Assembly: GCF_004745075.1 (NCBI RefSeq) | Contig: NZ_RHFH01000004.1 | Location: forward strand, 62,001-126,000 | Reading direction: 5' to 3' | Length of the DNA: 64,000 bases | Origin: Brevibacterium sp. S111 | GTDB taxonomy: Bacteria; Actinomycetota; Actinomycetes; Actinomycetales; Brevibacteriaceae | Shown: piece by piece, positions 27,032-36,722 of the stretch | Layout: each line of letters begins with the position of its first letter | Position numbering within the stretch: the stretch's first letter is position 1 | Translations under genes and position numbers: made by a program | Notes under the pieces: generated by a model | Seen by the model: the letters and a program-made list of their open reading frames with translations, nothing else | What the model was told of the DNA's origin: nothing | Databases searched by the model: none

Positions 27032-29677
27032 ATGAACACACCTGCCTTTTCGGACTCGACGCACGAGTCAGTGAACCTGCCTGACAAGCCCGCCCTTGAG
27101 GGTCTGCGGGACAAATGGGACGCCGCGTGGAGCGAGCAGAACGTCTACGCCTTCGACGTCGAGACCGATCGTGAGCAGGTCTACTCGATCGACACTCCCC
27201 CGCCCACGGCTTCGGGGTCCCTGCACGTCGGGCACGTGTTCTCCTACACGCAGACCGACATCATCGCCCGCTACCAGCGCATGACCGGCAAGAATGTGTT
27301 CTACCCGCTCGGCTGGGATGACAACGGACTGCCCACCGAACGCCGGGTGCAGAACTACTACGGAGTCACCTGCGACCCCAGCGAAAGCTACGACCCGAAT
27401 TTCCAGCCGCCGGAGAAGGCGCCGAAGAATTCTCGTGACTTCGTGAAGATCTCACGCCAGAACTTCATCGAGCTGTGTGAGAAGCTCTCGGCCGAGGACG
27501 AGCACGTCTTCGAGGACCTGTTCCGGTCCACCGGCCTGTCCGTGGACTGGAAGTACACGTATCGCACGATCGACGACGACTCCCGCGCCGTGAGCCAGCG
27601 CGCCTTCCTCAAAGACCTCGAGTGCGGCCACGCCTACTCCCAGGACGCCCCGACGATGTGGGATGTGACCTTCGGAACCGCCGTGGCCCAGGCCGAGCTC
27701 GAAGACCGGGAGAAGGACGGCGCCTACCACAAGGTGAAGTTCTTCCCCGAAGGTGCCGATGGACTCGCCGACACCTCGGCCGAACCGATCATCATCCTCA
27801 CCTCCCGCCCCGAGCTCATCCCGGCCGTCGTCGCCCTCGTCGCTCACCCCGATGACGAACGCTACGCCTCCCTGTTCGGCACGAACGTCGTCTCACCCCT
27901 CTTCGGCGTCAGCGTCGAGGTGCGTGCCCATGAGCTCGCGAAGTCCGACAAGGGAACCGGCATCGCCATGGTCTGCACCTTCGGCGACCTCACCGACGTC
28001 ACCTGGTGGCGTGAACTCGATCTGCCCACACGTGCGGTGATCAACCGCGGCGGCCGCCTCAACCTCGAGGTTCCCGAGTGGATCGCGTCCTCGCCGAAGT
28101 CCGATGCCGTGGCCAACTACGAAGCTCTGGCGGGCAAGACGACGTTCTCCGCCCGCAAGGACATCGCGCAGATGCTCATCGATTCCGGTGATCTCATCGG
28201 AGAGATCGAACCGATCACGCACCCGGTTCCGTTCTATGAGAAGGGCGACAAGCCGCTCGAGGTCGTCACCAGCCGCCAGTGGTACATCCGCAACGGCGGT
28301 CGCTCCGCCGAACTGCGCGATGCGCTCATCGCCCGCGGACGCGAGATCGAATGGCACCCGACGTTCATGCGCTCACGCTATGAGAACTGGGTGGAGAATC
28401 TGCACGGCGATTGGCTGGTCTCCCGTCAGCGCTACTTCGGTGTGCCGATTCCGCTGTGGTACCGCCTCGATGCCGATGGGCAGCCCGACTACGAGGATCC
28501 GATCGTTCCCGAATCGCTTCCCGTCGATCCCATCGCCGAGGTGCCCGCCGGCTTCACCGATGACCAGCGTGACGTACCCGGCGGGTTCACCGCCGATCCC
28601 GATGTCCTCGATACCTGGGCGACGTCGTCGCTGACTCCGCAGCTGCTCGGCGGCTGGTCACGCGACGAGGAGTTCTTCGGCAAAGTCTTCCCCTTCGACC
28701 TGCGCCCCCAGGGACACGACATCATCCGCACGTGGCTGTTCTCCACCGTGGTGCGCGCGAATTCGCTCAATGATGCGGCTCCGTGGAAGCACGCGGGACT
28801 CTCGGGCTGGATTCTCGATCCGGACCGGAAGAAGATGTCGAAATCGAAGGGCAACGTCGTCGTGCCCTCGGACATCCTCGGCGAGGCCAAGCCCGGGTTC
28901 GGCCCCGATGCGGTGCGATATTGGGCTGCGAGTGCGAAGCTCGGTGCCGATACCGCCTATGACGTCACTCAGATGCAGATCGGGCGCCGTCTGGCCATGA
29001 AGCTGCTCAACGCCTCGAAGTTCGCACTGGCGCAGGGCGTGCACTCCGGTCTCATCGGTGCACTCGGTGCGGTCACCCACGATCTCGACCGTGCACTGCT
29101 CACGCGGCTGTCCGCGGTCGTCGACCAGGCCGGAGCGCATATGGCCGCCTACGACTACGCCCATGCTCTGCGTGTGGCCGAGAGCTTCTTCTGGGAGTTC
29201 ACCGACGACTACGTCGAGCTCGTCAAGGATCGTTCATACGGTTCGACAGGCGAGGACGATCAGCTGTCTGCCCATGTCACGCTCGCCACAGCGCTCGATG
29301 TGCTGCTGCGCCTGTTCGCTCCATTCATGCCCTTCGTGACCGAAGAGGTCTGGTCCTGGTGGCGCACCGGTTCGATCCACCGTGCGCCGTGGCCGGCGGA
29401 TGAGTCGCTGAGCCACCCGGAGTCGAGCGTGGATCCGGAGCTGTTGGCGTCGGTGGCTGCGGCCCTGACCGAGATCCGCCGCACGAAGACCGAAGCGAAG
29501 GTCTCGCAGAAGACCGGCGTCGCCTCGGTGACGATCCAGGCACCGGCTGCAGTCGTCGCTGCGATCAAGTCTGCCGAAGGCGATCTCAAGGCCGCCGGCC
29601 GTGTCGAATCGCTGACCACCGTCGAAGCCGGCGAGGAGATCAGCGTCGACGAGATCACCTTCGTCGACCAAGCCTGA
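27032..29677 (+). CDS. valS: Valine--tRNA ligase
   Basis: An 881-residue class Ia synthetase. The HIGH motif is HVGH at 65-68 (TASGSLHVGHVFSYTQTD), KMSKS is near 601 (KKMSKSKGNVV), and the text RVQNYYGVTCDPSESYDPNF identifies the ValS variant common in many actinobacteria. The CP1 editing domain is in the middle, and the C-terminal region ends in a short helical arm. ATG 27032 is chosen because it aligns with the family start; I see no clear ribosome site, and upstream codons are atypical. No T-box motif was found in the 250 bases upstream, unlike ileS. A hairpin with a partial T-run follows the stop. Confidence 0.95.
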   Translation: MNTPAFSDSTHESVNLPDKPALEGLRDKWDAAWSEQNVYAFDVETDREQVYSIDTPPPTASGSLHVGHVFSYTQTDIIARYQRMTGKNVFYPLGWDDNGLPTERRVQNYYGVTCDPSESYDPNFQPPEKAPKNSRDFVKISRQNFIELCEKLSAEDEHVFEDLFRSTGLSVDWKYTYRTIDDDSRAVSQRAFLKDLECGHAYSQDAPTMWDVTFGTAVAQAELEDREKDGAYHKVKFFPEGADGLADTSAEPIIILTSRPELIPAVVALVAHPDDERYASLFGTNVVSPLFGVSVEVRAHELAKSDKGTGIAMVCTFGDLTDVTWWRELDLPTRAVINRGGRLNLEVPEWIASSPKSDAVANYEALAGKTTFSARKDIAQMLIDSGDLIGEIEPITHPVPFYEKGDKPLEVVTSRQWYIRNGGRSAELRDALIARGREIEWHPTFMRSRYENWVENLHGDWLVSRQRYFGVPIPLWYRLDADGQPDYEDPIVPESLPVDPIAEVPAGFTDDQRDVPGGFTADPDVLDTWATSSLTPQLLGGWSRDEEFFGKVFPFDLRPQGHDIIRTWLFSTVVRANSLNDAAPWKHAGLSGWILDPDRKKMSKSKGNVVVPSDILGEAKPGFGPDAVRYWAASAKLGADTAYDVTQMQIGRRLAMKLLNASKFALAQGVHSGLIGALGAVTHDLDRALLTRLSAVVDQAGAHMAAYDYAHALRVAESFFWEFTDDYVELVKDRSYGSTGEDDQLSAHVTLATALDVLLRLFAPFMPFVTEEVWSWWRTGSIHRAPWPADESLSHPESSVDPELLASVAAALTEIRRTKTEAKVSQKTGVASVTIQAPAAVVAAIKSAEGDLKAAGRVESLTTVEAGEEISVDEITFVDQA

Positions 29678-29709
29678 CCGGAGAGCTCTCGCCCGGTCCG
29701 CAGCATCGG

Positions 29710-29764
29710 ACCCCATGGCACCCACCACGACGTCACATCGCCGGCGGCGGATGCCATGGGGTTT
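29710..29764 (+). terminator. Terminator after valS
   Basis: ACCCCATGGCA pairs exactly with TGCCATGGGGT across a ~31-base loop and is followed by TTCTTC. The long loop makes it a moderate call. Confidence 0.5.
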
Positions 29765-29897
29765 CTTCGACTCTTCCGACGACAGCCCCGGGATGCGGCC
29801 GAGACTGCGCGGGCCCCTGTTTCTGTCACGGCGGAGCATCTCGAGTGTTCCCGAATGGGCACACGGCTGGCCGGGGACGACGGCCTCGCCCACGTAC

Positions 29898-29915
29898 TAT
29901 GGTTTCGACACCATA
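29898..29915 (+). promoter_or_regulatory. 18-bp near-perfect palindrome upstream of the AIM24 gene
   Basis: TATGGTTTCGACACCATA matches its own reverse complement at 16 of 18 positions and ends 40 bases before the GTG start. It looks like an operator for a dimeric repressor, or a transcription-start region element. No regulator gene is adjacent. Confidence 0.35.
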
Positions 29916-29955
29916 ACCAGTCAGGACCTCCTGCCTGAAGAAAGGCCCACGGAAC

Positions 29956-30648
29956 GTGAGAAGCGAACTCTTTTCCCAGCGCAATGCCGAGATCCAGAAT
30001 CAGGATCGCTGGACCCTCCAGTCGAAGAAGATGCTGCGCACGGTGGTCACGCCGAACGCACCGATGATCGCCACCAAGGGCGCCATGGTCGCCTACCAGG
30101 GCGACGTCCGCTTCACCCACCAGGGCTCGAAGTCGGTCGGGCAGTTCATGAAGAAGGCAGCCACCGGCGAGGGCGGCAATGTCATGCGCGTCGAAGGTCA
30201 CGGCGAAGTGTTCTTCGCTCGCGAAGCGTCGAACATCTTCATGATGGCTCTCGAAGGGCCCCAGGACGCTCTGACCGTCAACACCTCGAACCTGCTGGCC
30301 TTCGACGACGCGCTCAACTGGGAGATCAAGCGCATCAAGGGCGGTGTCGGTGCCATGGTCAGCGGCTCGGGACTGTTCAACCTCGAACTCGCCGGGCAGG
30401 GTACCGCGGCCATCTGCTGCAAGGGAGATCCGATGGTTCTCGACTGCTCGCAGCAGCCGACCTTCGTCGACCCGCAGGCCGCAGTGTGCTGGTCCTCGGC
30501 TCTGGCACCACAGATCAAGACCGATGTCAGCGTCGGCACGTTCTTCGGCCGCGGCTCCGGCGAATCCGTGCAGCTGGCCTTCCACGGACCCGGCTTCGTC
30601 GTCGTCCAGCCCGCGGAGAATGCCGTCTATTCGGCGACTTCCAACTGA
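29956..30648 (+). CDS. AIM24 family protein
   Basis: A 230-residue soluble protein of the AIM24/DUF124 beta-barrel family. Features are APMIATKGAMVAYQGDVRFTH early, GEVFFAREASNIFMMAL in the middle, and SGLFNLELAGQGTAAICCKGDP followed by VDPQAAVCWSSAL and HGPGFVVVQPA at the end. The family is widespread, often near membrane-stress or tellurium-resistance genes, but has no firmly established biochemical role in bacteria. GTG 29956 has GAAAGG about ten bases upstream. A palindrome precedes the gene and a hairpin follows it, so it appears to be a monocistronic and possibly regulated gene. Confidence 0.82.
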   Translation: MRSELFSQRNAEIQNQDRWTLQSKKMLRTVVTPNAPMIATKGAMVAYQGDVRFTHQGSKSVGQFMKKAATGEGGNVMRVEGHGEVFFAREASNIFMMALEGPQDALTVNTSNLLAFDDALNWEIKRIKGGVGAMVSGSGLFNLELAGQGTAAICCKGDPMVLDCSQQPTFVDPQAAVCWSSALAPQIKTDVSVGTFFGRGSGESVQLAFHGPGFVVVQPAENAVYSATSN

Positions 30649-30663
30649 CCCGGCCGCACTGAT

Positions 30664-30689
30664 CCGCGCGGCAGTCTCTTGCCGCGCGG
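30664..30689 (+). terminator. Hairpin after the AIM24 gene
   Basis: CCGCGCGGCA and TGCCGCGCGG form a 10-bp perfect stem with a six-base loop 15 bases past the stop. No T-run follows. Confidence 0.6.
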
Positions 30690-30888
30690 CAGTTGCGAGC
30701 ACCATCCCCCACCAGCAGCTTCACACCACCCCGGTGCACCAGTGGGTTCTGTCGCCGACGGTGACTGATGCCGAAACTATCGGTGCAGACAGTCGGGTGC
30801 GCGAGGACGTACGGGCTGCGGTGCGCAGTGCGGAAACCGGTGAGGGCTGCGGGCGCGCGGTTCTGCCCGGCGCAGCGGCATCGGTGAG

Positions 30889-32175
30889 TCAGTCGACGGT
30901 GACGGAGTGCTCGGAGTCGCCGCGGTCGACCCGGTACCTCCTGAAGACCGGGAAGATGAAAGCGCAGGCGAGCACGAGCACGATGACAGCGATGCCGCCT
31001 CCGGCCGAGGCGACCGTCGTGTTCGTCACCGCGGCCGCCGAACCGTGGAGCAGATCGGCGACGCGCGGCCCTCCGGCGACCACGACGATGAAGACACCCT
31101 GCATCCGACCGCGCATGTCATCGGTCGCGGCCTCCTGAAGCATCGTGGACCTGAACGCAGAGGAGATGATGTCCGCTCCCCCGCCCACGGCCAGTGCGCC
31201 CAAAGCGACGACGAGTGCGACGAGCCAGAGATTCGACACGAGTTCGAGGCTGAGACCGAAGACCGTCATCGCCGAACCCCACACGACGATCGCGATGATC
31301 ACCGCCAGACCCTGCCGTTCGACCCGGGACACCCAGCCGGAGAAGATACCGGCCAAGGCGCTGCCGGCGGCCAAAGCGGCGAAGAGCAGCGAGAAGACGA
31401 TGCCGCCCTCGTCCGGTCCGTCGAAGGTCTCGGTGGCGATCTGCGGAAACAGAGCCCGAGGCATTCCGAAGACCATGGCGATGACATCGACGAGCAGAGA
31501 CACCATGACGACGGTGTTCGTCCTGAGATACCGGAATCCGTCGATGATGCCTTTGAATCCCGAACGGGTATCGGGCTGCTTCTTCGGCGGGAGGGACGGG
31601 AGTCTGACGACGGCGTAGAGGGTCGCGAAGAGGAACACCGCGTCGAGGACATACAGCAGCTGATACCCGAAGAGCGGGATGAGGGCTCCGCCGATGACCG
31701 GACCGATGACCGCGCCCAAGGTCATCACCGTCATGTTCAGCGAGTTCGCGGCGGGCAGCAGTCTCAGCGGCACGATCGTCGGCAGCAGCGCCCCTTTTGC
31801 GGGTTGGTTGAGACCGAAGAATGCCTGCTGCAGGGAGAATGTGCACAGCAGCAGCCACACGTTCTCCAATCCCAGGAGAGCCCAGAGCGCCAGCAGCGCG
31901 CTGGTGACGATGAGGCCGATCGTCGAGATGACGAGAAGTCTGCGGCGATCGACGACATCAGCCAGTGAACCGCCCCACAGTCCGAAGACGACGAGTGGAA
32001 CGAAGCCGAAGGCTCCGGCCAGTCCGACATACGCCGAGGACCCGGTGATGTGGAAGATCTGTGCAGGAATGGCCACGACCGTCATCTGCGCACCGATGAC
32101 GGTGACGATATTGGCCAACCACAGCCGCCTAAAAGCGGCGTACTTCAGCGGTCGGGTATCAGCGAAGAGCCTCAT
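30889..32175 (-). CDS. MFS transporter (EntS-like, MFS_3 type)
   Basis: A 428-residue carrier with twelve predicted helices. The N-terminal text RPLKYAAFRRLWLANIVTVIG and the loop GSLADVVDRRRLLV (MFS motif A position) place it with exporters of the EntS/YfiS group, which carry siderophores or drugs out by proton antiport. The substrate is unknown, and no siderophore genes are nearby. ATG 32175 lies 11 bases after the stop of clpX, so read-through from clpX is likely. The linkage to clpX is not one I know to be conserved. Confidence 0.85.
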   Translation of the reverse strand: MRLFADTRPLKYAAFRRLWLANIVTVIGAQMTVVAIPAQIFHITGSSAYVGLAGAFGFVPLVVFGLWGGSLADVVDRRRLLVISTIGLIVTSALLALWALLGLENVWLLLCTFSLQQAFFGLNQPAKGALLPTIVPLRLLPAANSLNMTVMTLGAVIGPVIGGALIPLFGYQLLYVLDAVFLFATLYAVVRLPSLPPKKQPDTRSGFKGIIDGFRYLRTNTVVMVSLLVDVIAMVFGMPRALFPQIATETFDGPDEGGIVFSLLFAALAAGSALAGIFSGWVSRVERQGLAVIIAIVVWGSAMTVFGLSLELVSNLWLVALVVALGALAVGGGADIISSAFRSTMLQEAATDDMRGRMQGVFIVVVAGGPRVADLLHGSAAAVTNTTVASAGGGIAVIVLVLACAFIFPVFRRYRVDRGDSEHSVTVD

Positions 32176-32186
32176 GTGTCAGAGGC

Positions 32187-33470
<1,284 letters not shown>

Positions 33471-33602
33471 TGTCACAACCTTTCGCCAGGACGCTTGGCC
33501 CCAACTCTACCGCTCGTGTTTCCTGTACCTCAATAGCTTCCCATACGTGGCTGACGCGAGCCGCCAGCAACGTCATTCGGTGTGTCGGCCGGCGAAGCCG
33601 AA

Positions 33603-33638
33603 AACGGGCCCGCACGGTCATCGCCGTACGGGCCCGTT
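33603..33638 (-). terminator. Terminator of the clpP1-clpP2 operon
   Basis: A 15-bp stem (AACGGGCCCG...) with a six-base loop. The single mismatch on the plus strand becomes a G-T wobble on the minus strand, and TTTT follows on that strand. This supports minus-strand termination between clpP2 and clpX. Confidence 0.8.
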
Positions 33639-33668
33639 GACACCGGAATCGTTCGGTCCCCGAAGGGC

Positions 33669-34322
33669 TCAGCTCGCGTTCTTGCGCGAGGAGAGCACCT
33701 GATCGACGAGGCCGTAGTCCTTGGCCTGCTCGGCCGTGAGGAAGAGGTCGCGTTCGATGTCGTTCGAGACCTGCGAGGCTTCCTTGTTCGAGTGCTTGGC
33801 CAGAGTCCCCTCGAGCCATTCGCGCATCCGCAGCACTTCAGCGGCCTGGATCTCCAGGTCGGACGCCTGGCCCTGCCCCTGCCCCTGCATGGCCGGCTGG
33901 TGGATGAGCACACGCGCGTTCGGCAGGGCCAGTCGCTTGCCGGGAGAACCGGCGGCGAGCAGCACGGCGGCGGCCGAAGCGGCCTGGCCGAGGCAGACGG
34001 TCTGGATCTCCGGCTTGATGTACTGCATCGTGTCGTAGATCGCTGTCATCGCGGTGAACGAACCACCGGGCGAGTTGATGTAGAGGGTGATGTCCCGGTC
34101 GGGATCCTGCGACTCGAGGACGAGCAGCTGAGCCATGACATCGTCGGCGCTGGTGTCATCGACCTGCGCACCGAGGAAGACGACACGGTCGTCGAAGAGC
34201 TTCGTGTACGGATCCTGGCGTTTGAAGCCGTAAGGGGTGCGCTCCTCGAACTGCGGCATGACGTAACGTGACTGCGGCATGTTCGACGCCGTCGAACCCG
34301 GCATAAAGTTCATTGAATTCAT
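33669..34322 (-). CDS. clpP2: ATP-dependent Clp protease proteolytic subunit 2
   Basis: A 217-residue serine protease subunit. The catalytic serine is Ser116 in [11 protein letters not shown], the histidine is His141 in RVLIHQPAM, and [11 protein letters not shown] precedes them. A ~30-residue N-terminal extension (propeptide-like) comes before the core. In actinobacteria ClpP1 and ClpP2 form a mixed double ring that needs both subunits for activity. [17 protein letters not shown] marks it as the second gene product of the pair. ATG 34322 has GAGGGAAG upstream and is 17 bases after the clpP1 stop. Confidence 0.93.
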   Translation of the reverse strand: MNSMNFMPGSTASNMPQSRYVMPQFEERTPYGFKRQDPYTKLFDDRVVFLGAQVDDTSADDVMAQLLVLESQDPDRDITLYINSPGGSFTAMTAIYDTMQYIKPEIQTVCLGQAASAAAVLLAAGSPGKRLALPNARVLIHQPAMQGQGQGQASDLEIQAAEVLRMREWLEGTLAKHSNKEASQVSNDIERDLFLTAEQAKDYGLVDQVLSSRKNAS

Positions 34323-34339
34323 TCTTCCCTCACTCCTGC

Positions 34340-34951
34340 TCAGTTGTTCTCGACGTCGGACGCGCGGGTGACCATCTTGTCGATGAAGCCGTACTCGAGG
34401 GCCTCCTCGGCGGTGAACCAGTGGTCGCGATCATTGTCCTTGAGGATCTGCTCGAGCGACTTTCCGGTCTGCTCGGCAGTCAGTTCGGCCATCTGCTTCT
34501 TCATGTGCAGGATGAGCTCGGCCTGGATCTTGATATCGGTGGCGGTGCCGCCGATTCCGCCGAGCGGCTGGTGCATGAGGATGCGAGCGTGCGGGGTCGC
34601 GAAGCGCTTGCCCGGGGTTCCCGAGGACAGCAGGAACTGTCCCATGGAGGCGGCCATGCCCATCGCCACGGTCGACACGTCGGGCTTGATGTACTGCATG
34701 GTGTCGTAGATGGCCATGCCGGCAGTGACCGAGCCGCCGGGTGAGTTGATGTAGAGCGAGATATCGGCGTCCGGGTCCTCAGCGGCCAGCAGCATCATCT
34801 GCGCACAGATCGCGTTGGCGTTGTCGTCGCGCACCTCTGAACCGAGCCAGATGATGCGCTCCTTGAGAAGACGATTGAAGATATGGTCGTCCAGGCCCAT
34901 TCCCCCACCGGCGTCGAGGCCGACGGGAGCTGTCATGTCGTGTGCGCTCAC
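34340..34951 (-). CDS. clpP1: ATP-dependent Clp protease proteolytic subunit 1
   Basis: A 203-residue subunit with catalytic Ser102 in [11 protein letters not shown], His127 in ILMHQPLGG, and [14 protein letters not shown] at about 67-80. It is the first gene of the clpP1-clpP2 operon; the GTG start has a clear AGGAG site six bases upstream. A TAGAGT -10 box and a GTTCGC-N5-GCG element of ClgR type lie upstream. ClgR activates clpP genes in Streptomyces and Corynebacterium in response to proteolytic stress, so the same control is likely here. Confidence 0.94.
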   Translation of the reverse strand: MSAHDMTAPVGLDAGGGMGLDDHIFNRLLKERIIWLGSEVRDDNANAICAQMMLLAAEDPDADISLYINSPGGSVTAGMAIYDTMQYIKPDVSTVAMGMAASMGQFLLSSGTPGKRFATPHARILMHQPLGGIGGTATDIKIQAELILHMKKQMAELTAEQTGKSLEQILKDNDRDHWFTAEEALEYGFIDKMVTRASDVENN

Positions 34952-34987
34952 GTTTCACTCCTGTGTTCTGTGGATGGCTTGTTATGG

Positions 34988-35046
34988 ACTCTAACCTCTG
35001 ACCACCGGGTTTTAGTCCGCGGCGAGGCCTGTGTTCGCCCTCAGCG
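34988..35046 (-). promoter_or_regulatory. clpP1 promoter region with ClgR-type site
   Basis: TAGAGT (34993-34988) is a plausible -10, giving RNA from about 34981. About 58 bases upstream of that start, the plus strand reads GTTCGC-CCTCA-GCG at 35033-35046, matching the published Streptomyces ClgR motif GTTCGC-N5-GCG. That is a suitable position for an activator. Function is inferred from motif and gene. Confidence 0.6.
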
Positions 35047-35069
35047 TGATCGTCGAGTCCGGATACGGC

Positions 35070-35109
35070 GAGACGGTGGGGTCGGATGATCATCCGACCC
35101 CACCGTCTC
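35070..35109 (-). terminator. 40-bp perfect palindromic terminator after tig
   Basis: Positions 35070-35109 read identically on both strands over all 40 bases, giving a very stable GC-rich hairpin about 32 bases past the trigger factor stop. It separates tig from the clpP1 promoter. Confidence 0.85.
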
Positions 35110-35140
35110 ATCGGGAATCCACCGCCGAGGCGGCCGTTCC

Positions 35141-36496
35141 TCAGTTCTCTTCGGCGGCCTCTGCGGGTGCCTCGTCAGCGGCCTCCTCGGCCTCAGCCTC
35201 GGCTCCTTCTTCGTCGTCTCCGGCGGAGGTGAAGGCCTCCATGTCGACGACGTTGCCGTCGGTGTCCTTCACGGTGGCACCGGCGAGGACGGCTGCCAGG
35301 GCCTTGCGGCGCGAGACCTCTCCGACCAGGGCGTTGACCTGTCCGGAGCTGTCGAGCATCTGGGCGAACTCATTCGGGTTCATCCCGTACTGCTGCGATG
35401 CGGAGATCAGGTACTCGATGAGTTCGGGCTGGCTGACTTCGACGTTCTCGGCCTCGGAGACGGCGTCGAGGATGAACTGGGTGCGCAGGTTGCGCTCGGT
35501 CTCCTCGGTGACCTCCTTGCGGTGCTCGTCATCGTCGACACGGTCCTCGGACTCGAGGTGACGCTCGACCTCGTCGGCGACGACCTTGGCCGGGACGGGG
35601 ACCTCGAGGGTCTCGATGAGGTGTTCGAGCACCTTGTCGCGTGCCTGGACGCCCTGATCGGTCTCCTTCTGCTTGCCGGCCTGCTCGCGCAGATCCTCAC
35701 GCAGTTCGGCGATCGTGTCGAATTCGCTGGCCAGCTGAGCGAAGTCATCATCGGCCTCGGGCAGTTCGCGTTCCTTCACAGCACCGAGGGTGATCTTCAC
35801 GGTGCCCTGCTCGCCGGCGTGCTCGCCGCCGGCGAAAGTGGTCTCGAAGGTCGTGGTCTCACCGGCGGAGAGTCCGTCGAGGGCTTCGTCCATGCCTTCG
35901 AGCATCGTGCCGGCACCGACCTGATAGGAGATGTCGGAGGCGGTGTCGATCTCTTCGTCGCCGATCGTGGCGATGAGGTCGAGGGTGACGAAGTCGTCCT
36001 TGGCGGCCGGGCGGTCGACGGAGACGAGGGTTCCGAAGCGGGTGCGCAGCTGCTCGAGCTCGGCATCGACATCGGCGTCGGTGACCTCGACGGGGTCGAC
36101 CTCGATGGCGATGGAGTCGTAGGCAGGCAGTTCGATCTCGGGGCGGACGTCGACCTCGACGGTGAAGTTGAGGTCACCGTCTTCGGTGCCGTCGAGTCCG
36201 GGGACCTCGGAGATCTCAACCTCGGGCTGACCCATCGGCTTGAGCTCGTTCTCTTCCACGGCGCTGCGGTAGAAGTCATCGAGGCCGTTGTTGATGGCCT
36301 CCTGAATGACTGCCGGACGACCGATCCGCTGATCGATGATGCGCGCGGGGACCTTTCCCTTGCGGAAGCCGGGAACGGTGACCTGAGCACCGATAGTCGT
36401 GTATGCCTCGTCGACACTCGGTTTGAGTTCGGCGTAAGGGACTTCCACGCTGATCTTGACCCGGGTGGGGTCGAGTTGCTCGACGGAGCTCTTCAC
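35141..36496 (-). CDS. tig: Trigger factor (ribosome-associated chaperone)
   Basis: A 451-residue chaperone and peptidyl-prolyl isomerase. The N-terminal ribosome-binding domain has QVTVPGFRKGKVPARIIDQRIG, a variant of the GFRxGxxP ribosome-docking signature. The FKBP-like domain lies around 150-240 (AKDDFVTLDLIATIGDEEI), and the helical C-terminal domain ends in a very acidic tail (EGAEAEAEEAADEAPAEAAEE). The GTG at 36496 with AAAGG seven bases upstream is chosen; it gives the family start KSSVEQLDPTRVK. A start five codons earlier is possible. Mycobacteria also keep tig next to clpP1-clpP2. Confidence 0.95.
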   Translation of the reverse strand: MKSSVEQLDPTRVKISVEVPYAELKPSVDEAYTTIGAQVTVPGFRKGKVPARIIDQRIGRPAVIQEAINNGLDDFYRSAVEENELKPMGQPEVEISEVPGLDGTEDGDLNFTVEVDVRPEIELPAYDSIAIEVDPVEVTDADVDAELEQLRTRFGTLVSVDRPAAKDDFVTLDLIATIGDEEIDTASDISYQVGAGTMLEGMDEALDGLSAGETTTFETTFAGGEHAGEQGTVKITLGAVKERELPEADDDFAQLASEFDTIAELREDLREQAGKQKETDQGVQARDKVLEHLIETLEVPVPAKVVADEVERHLESEDRVDDDEHRKEVTEETERNLRTQFILDAVSEAENVEVSQPELIEYLISASQQYGMNPNEFAQMLDSSGQVNALVGEVSRRKALAAVLAGATVKDTDGNVVDMEAFTSAGDDEEGAEAEAEEAADEAPAEAAEEN

Positions 36497-36671
36497 AGTG
36501 CGACCTTTCAATTTCGACAGTCATGCATTTGCGGCCATCAACCGACCTGACCGGCTCAGCTCGTGGTCGTTGTCGACCATCTCGCAGCCTGATCGGCCAA
36601 CCCGTGACCTTAAGGGGGAGCGAAAGTCCACGAATGTTTCGCGCACGTCCGCAAGACGCAATCACCCATAT

Positions 36672-36701
36672 TACGCGAAACCCCTCTCGATACGCGAAAC
36701 C
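36672..36701. repeat. Direct repeat TACGCGAAACC x2 upstream of tig
   Basis: TACGCGAAACC occurs at 36672-36682 and 36691-36701, 19 bases apart, about 180 bases before the tig start. On the minus strand the second copy overlaps a TAATAT that could be a -10. This could be a tandem activator or repressor site. The regulator is unknown. Confidence 0.4.
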
Positions 36702-36722
36702 GGCGCTATTTCATGGGGCGGC

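Noticed and set aside
30840-30888. Hairpin after the MFS transporter gene
   Set aside because: CTGCG/CGCAG with an inner GGGC/GCCC is interrupted and weak.
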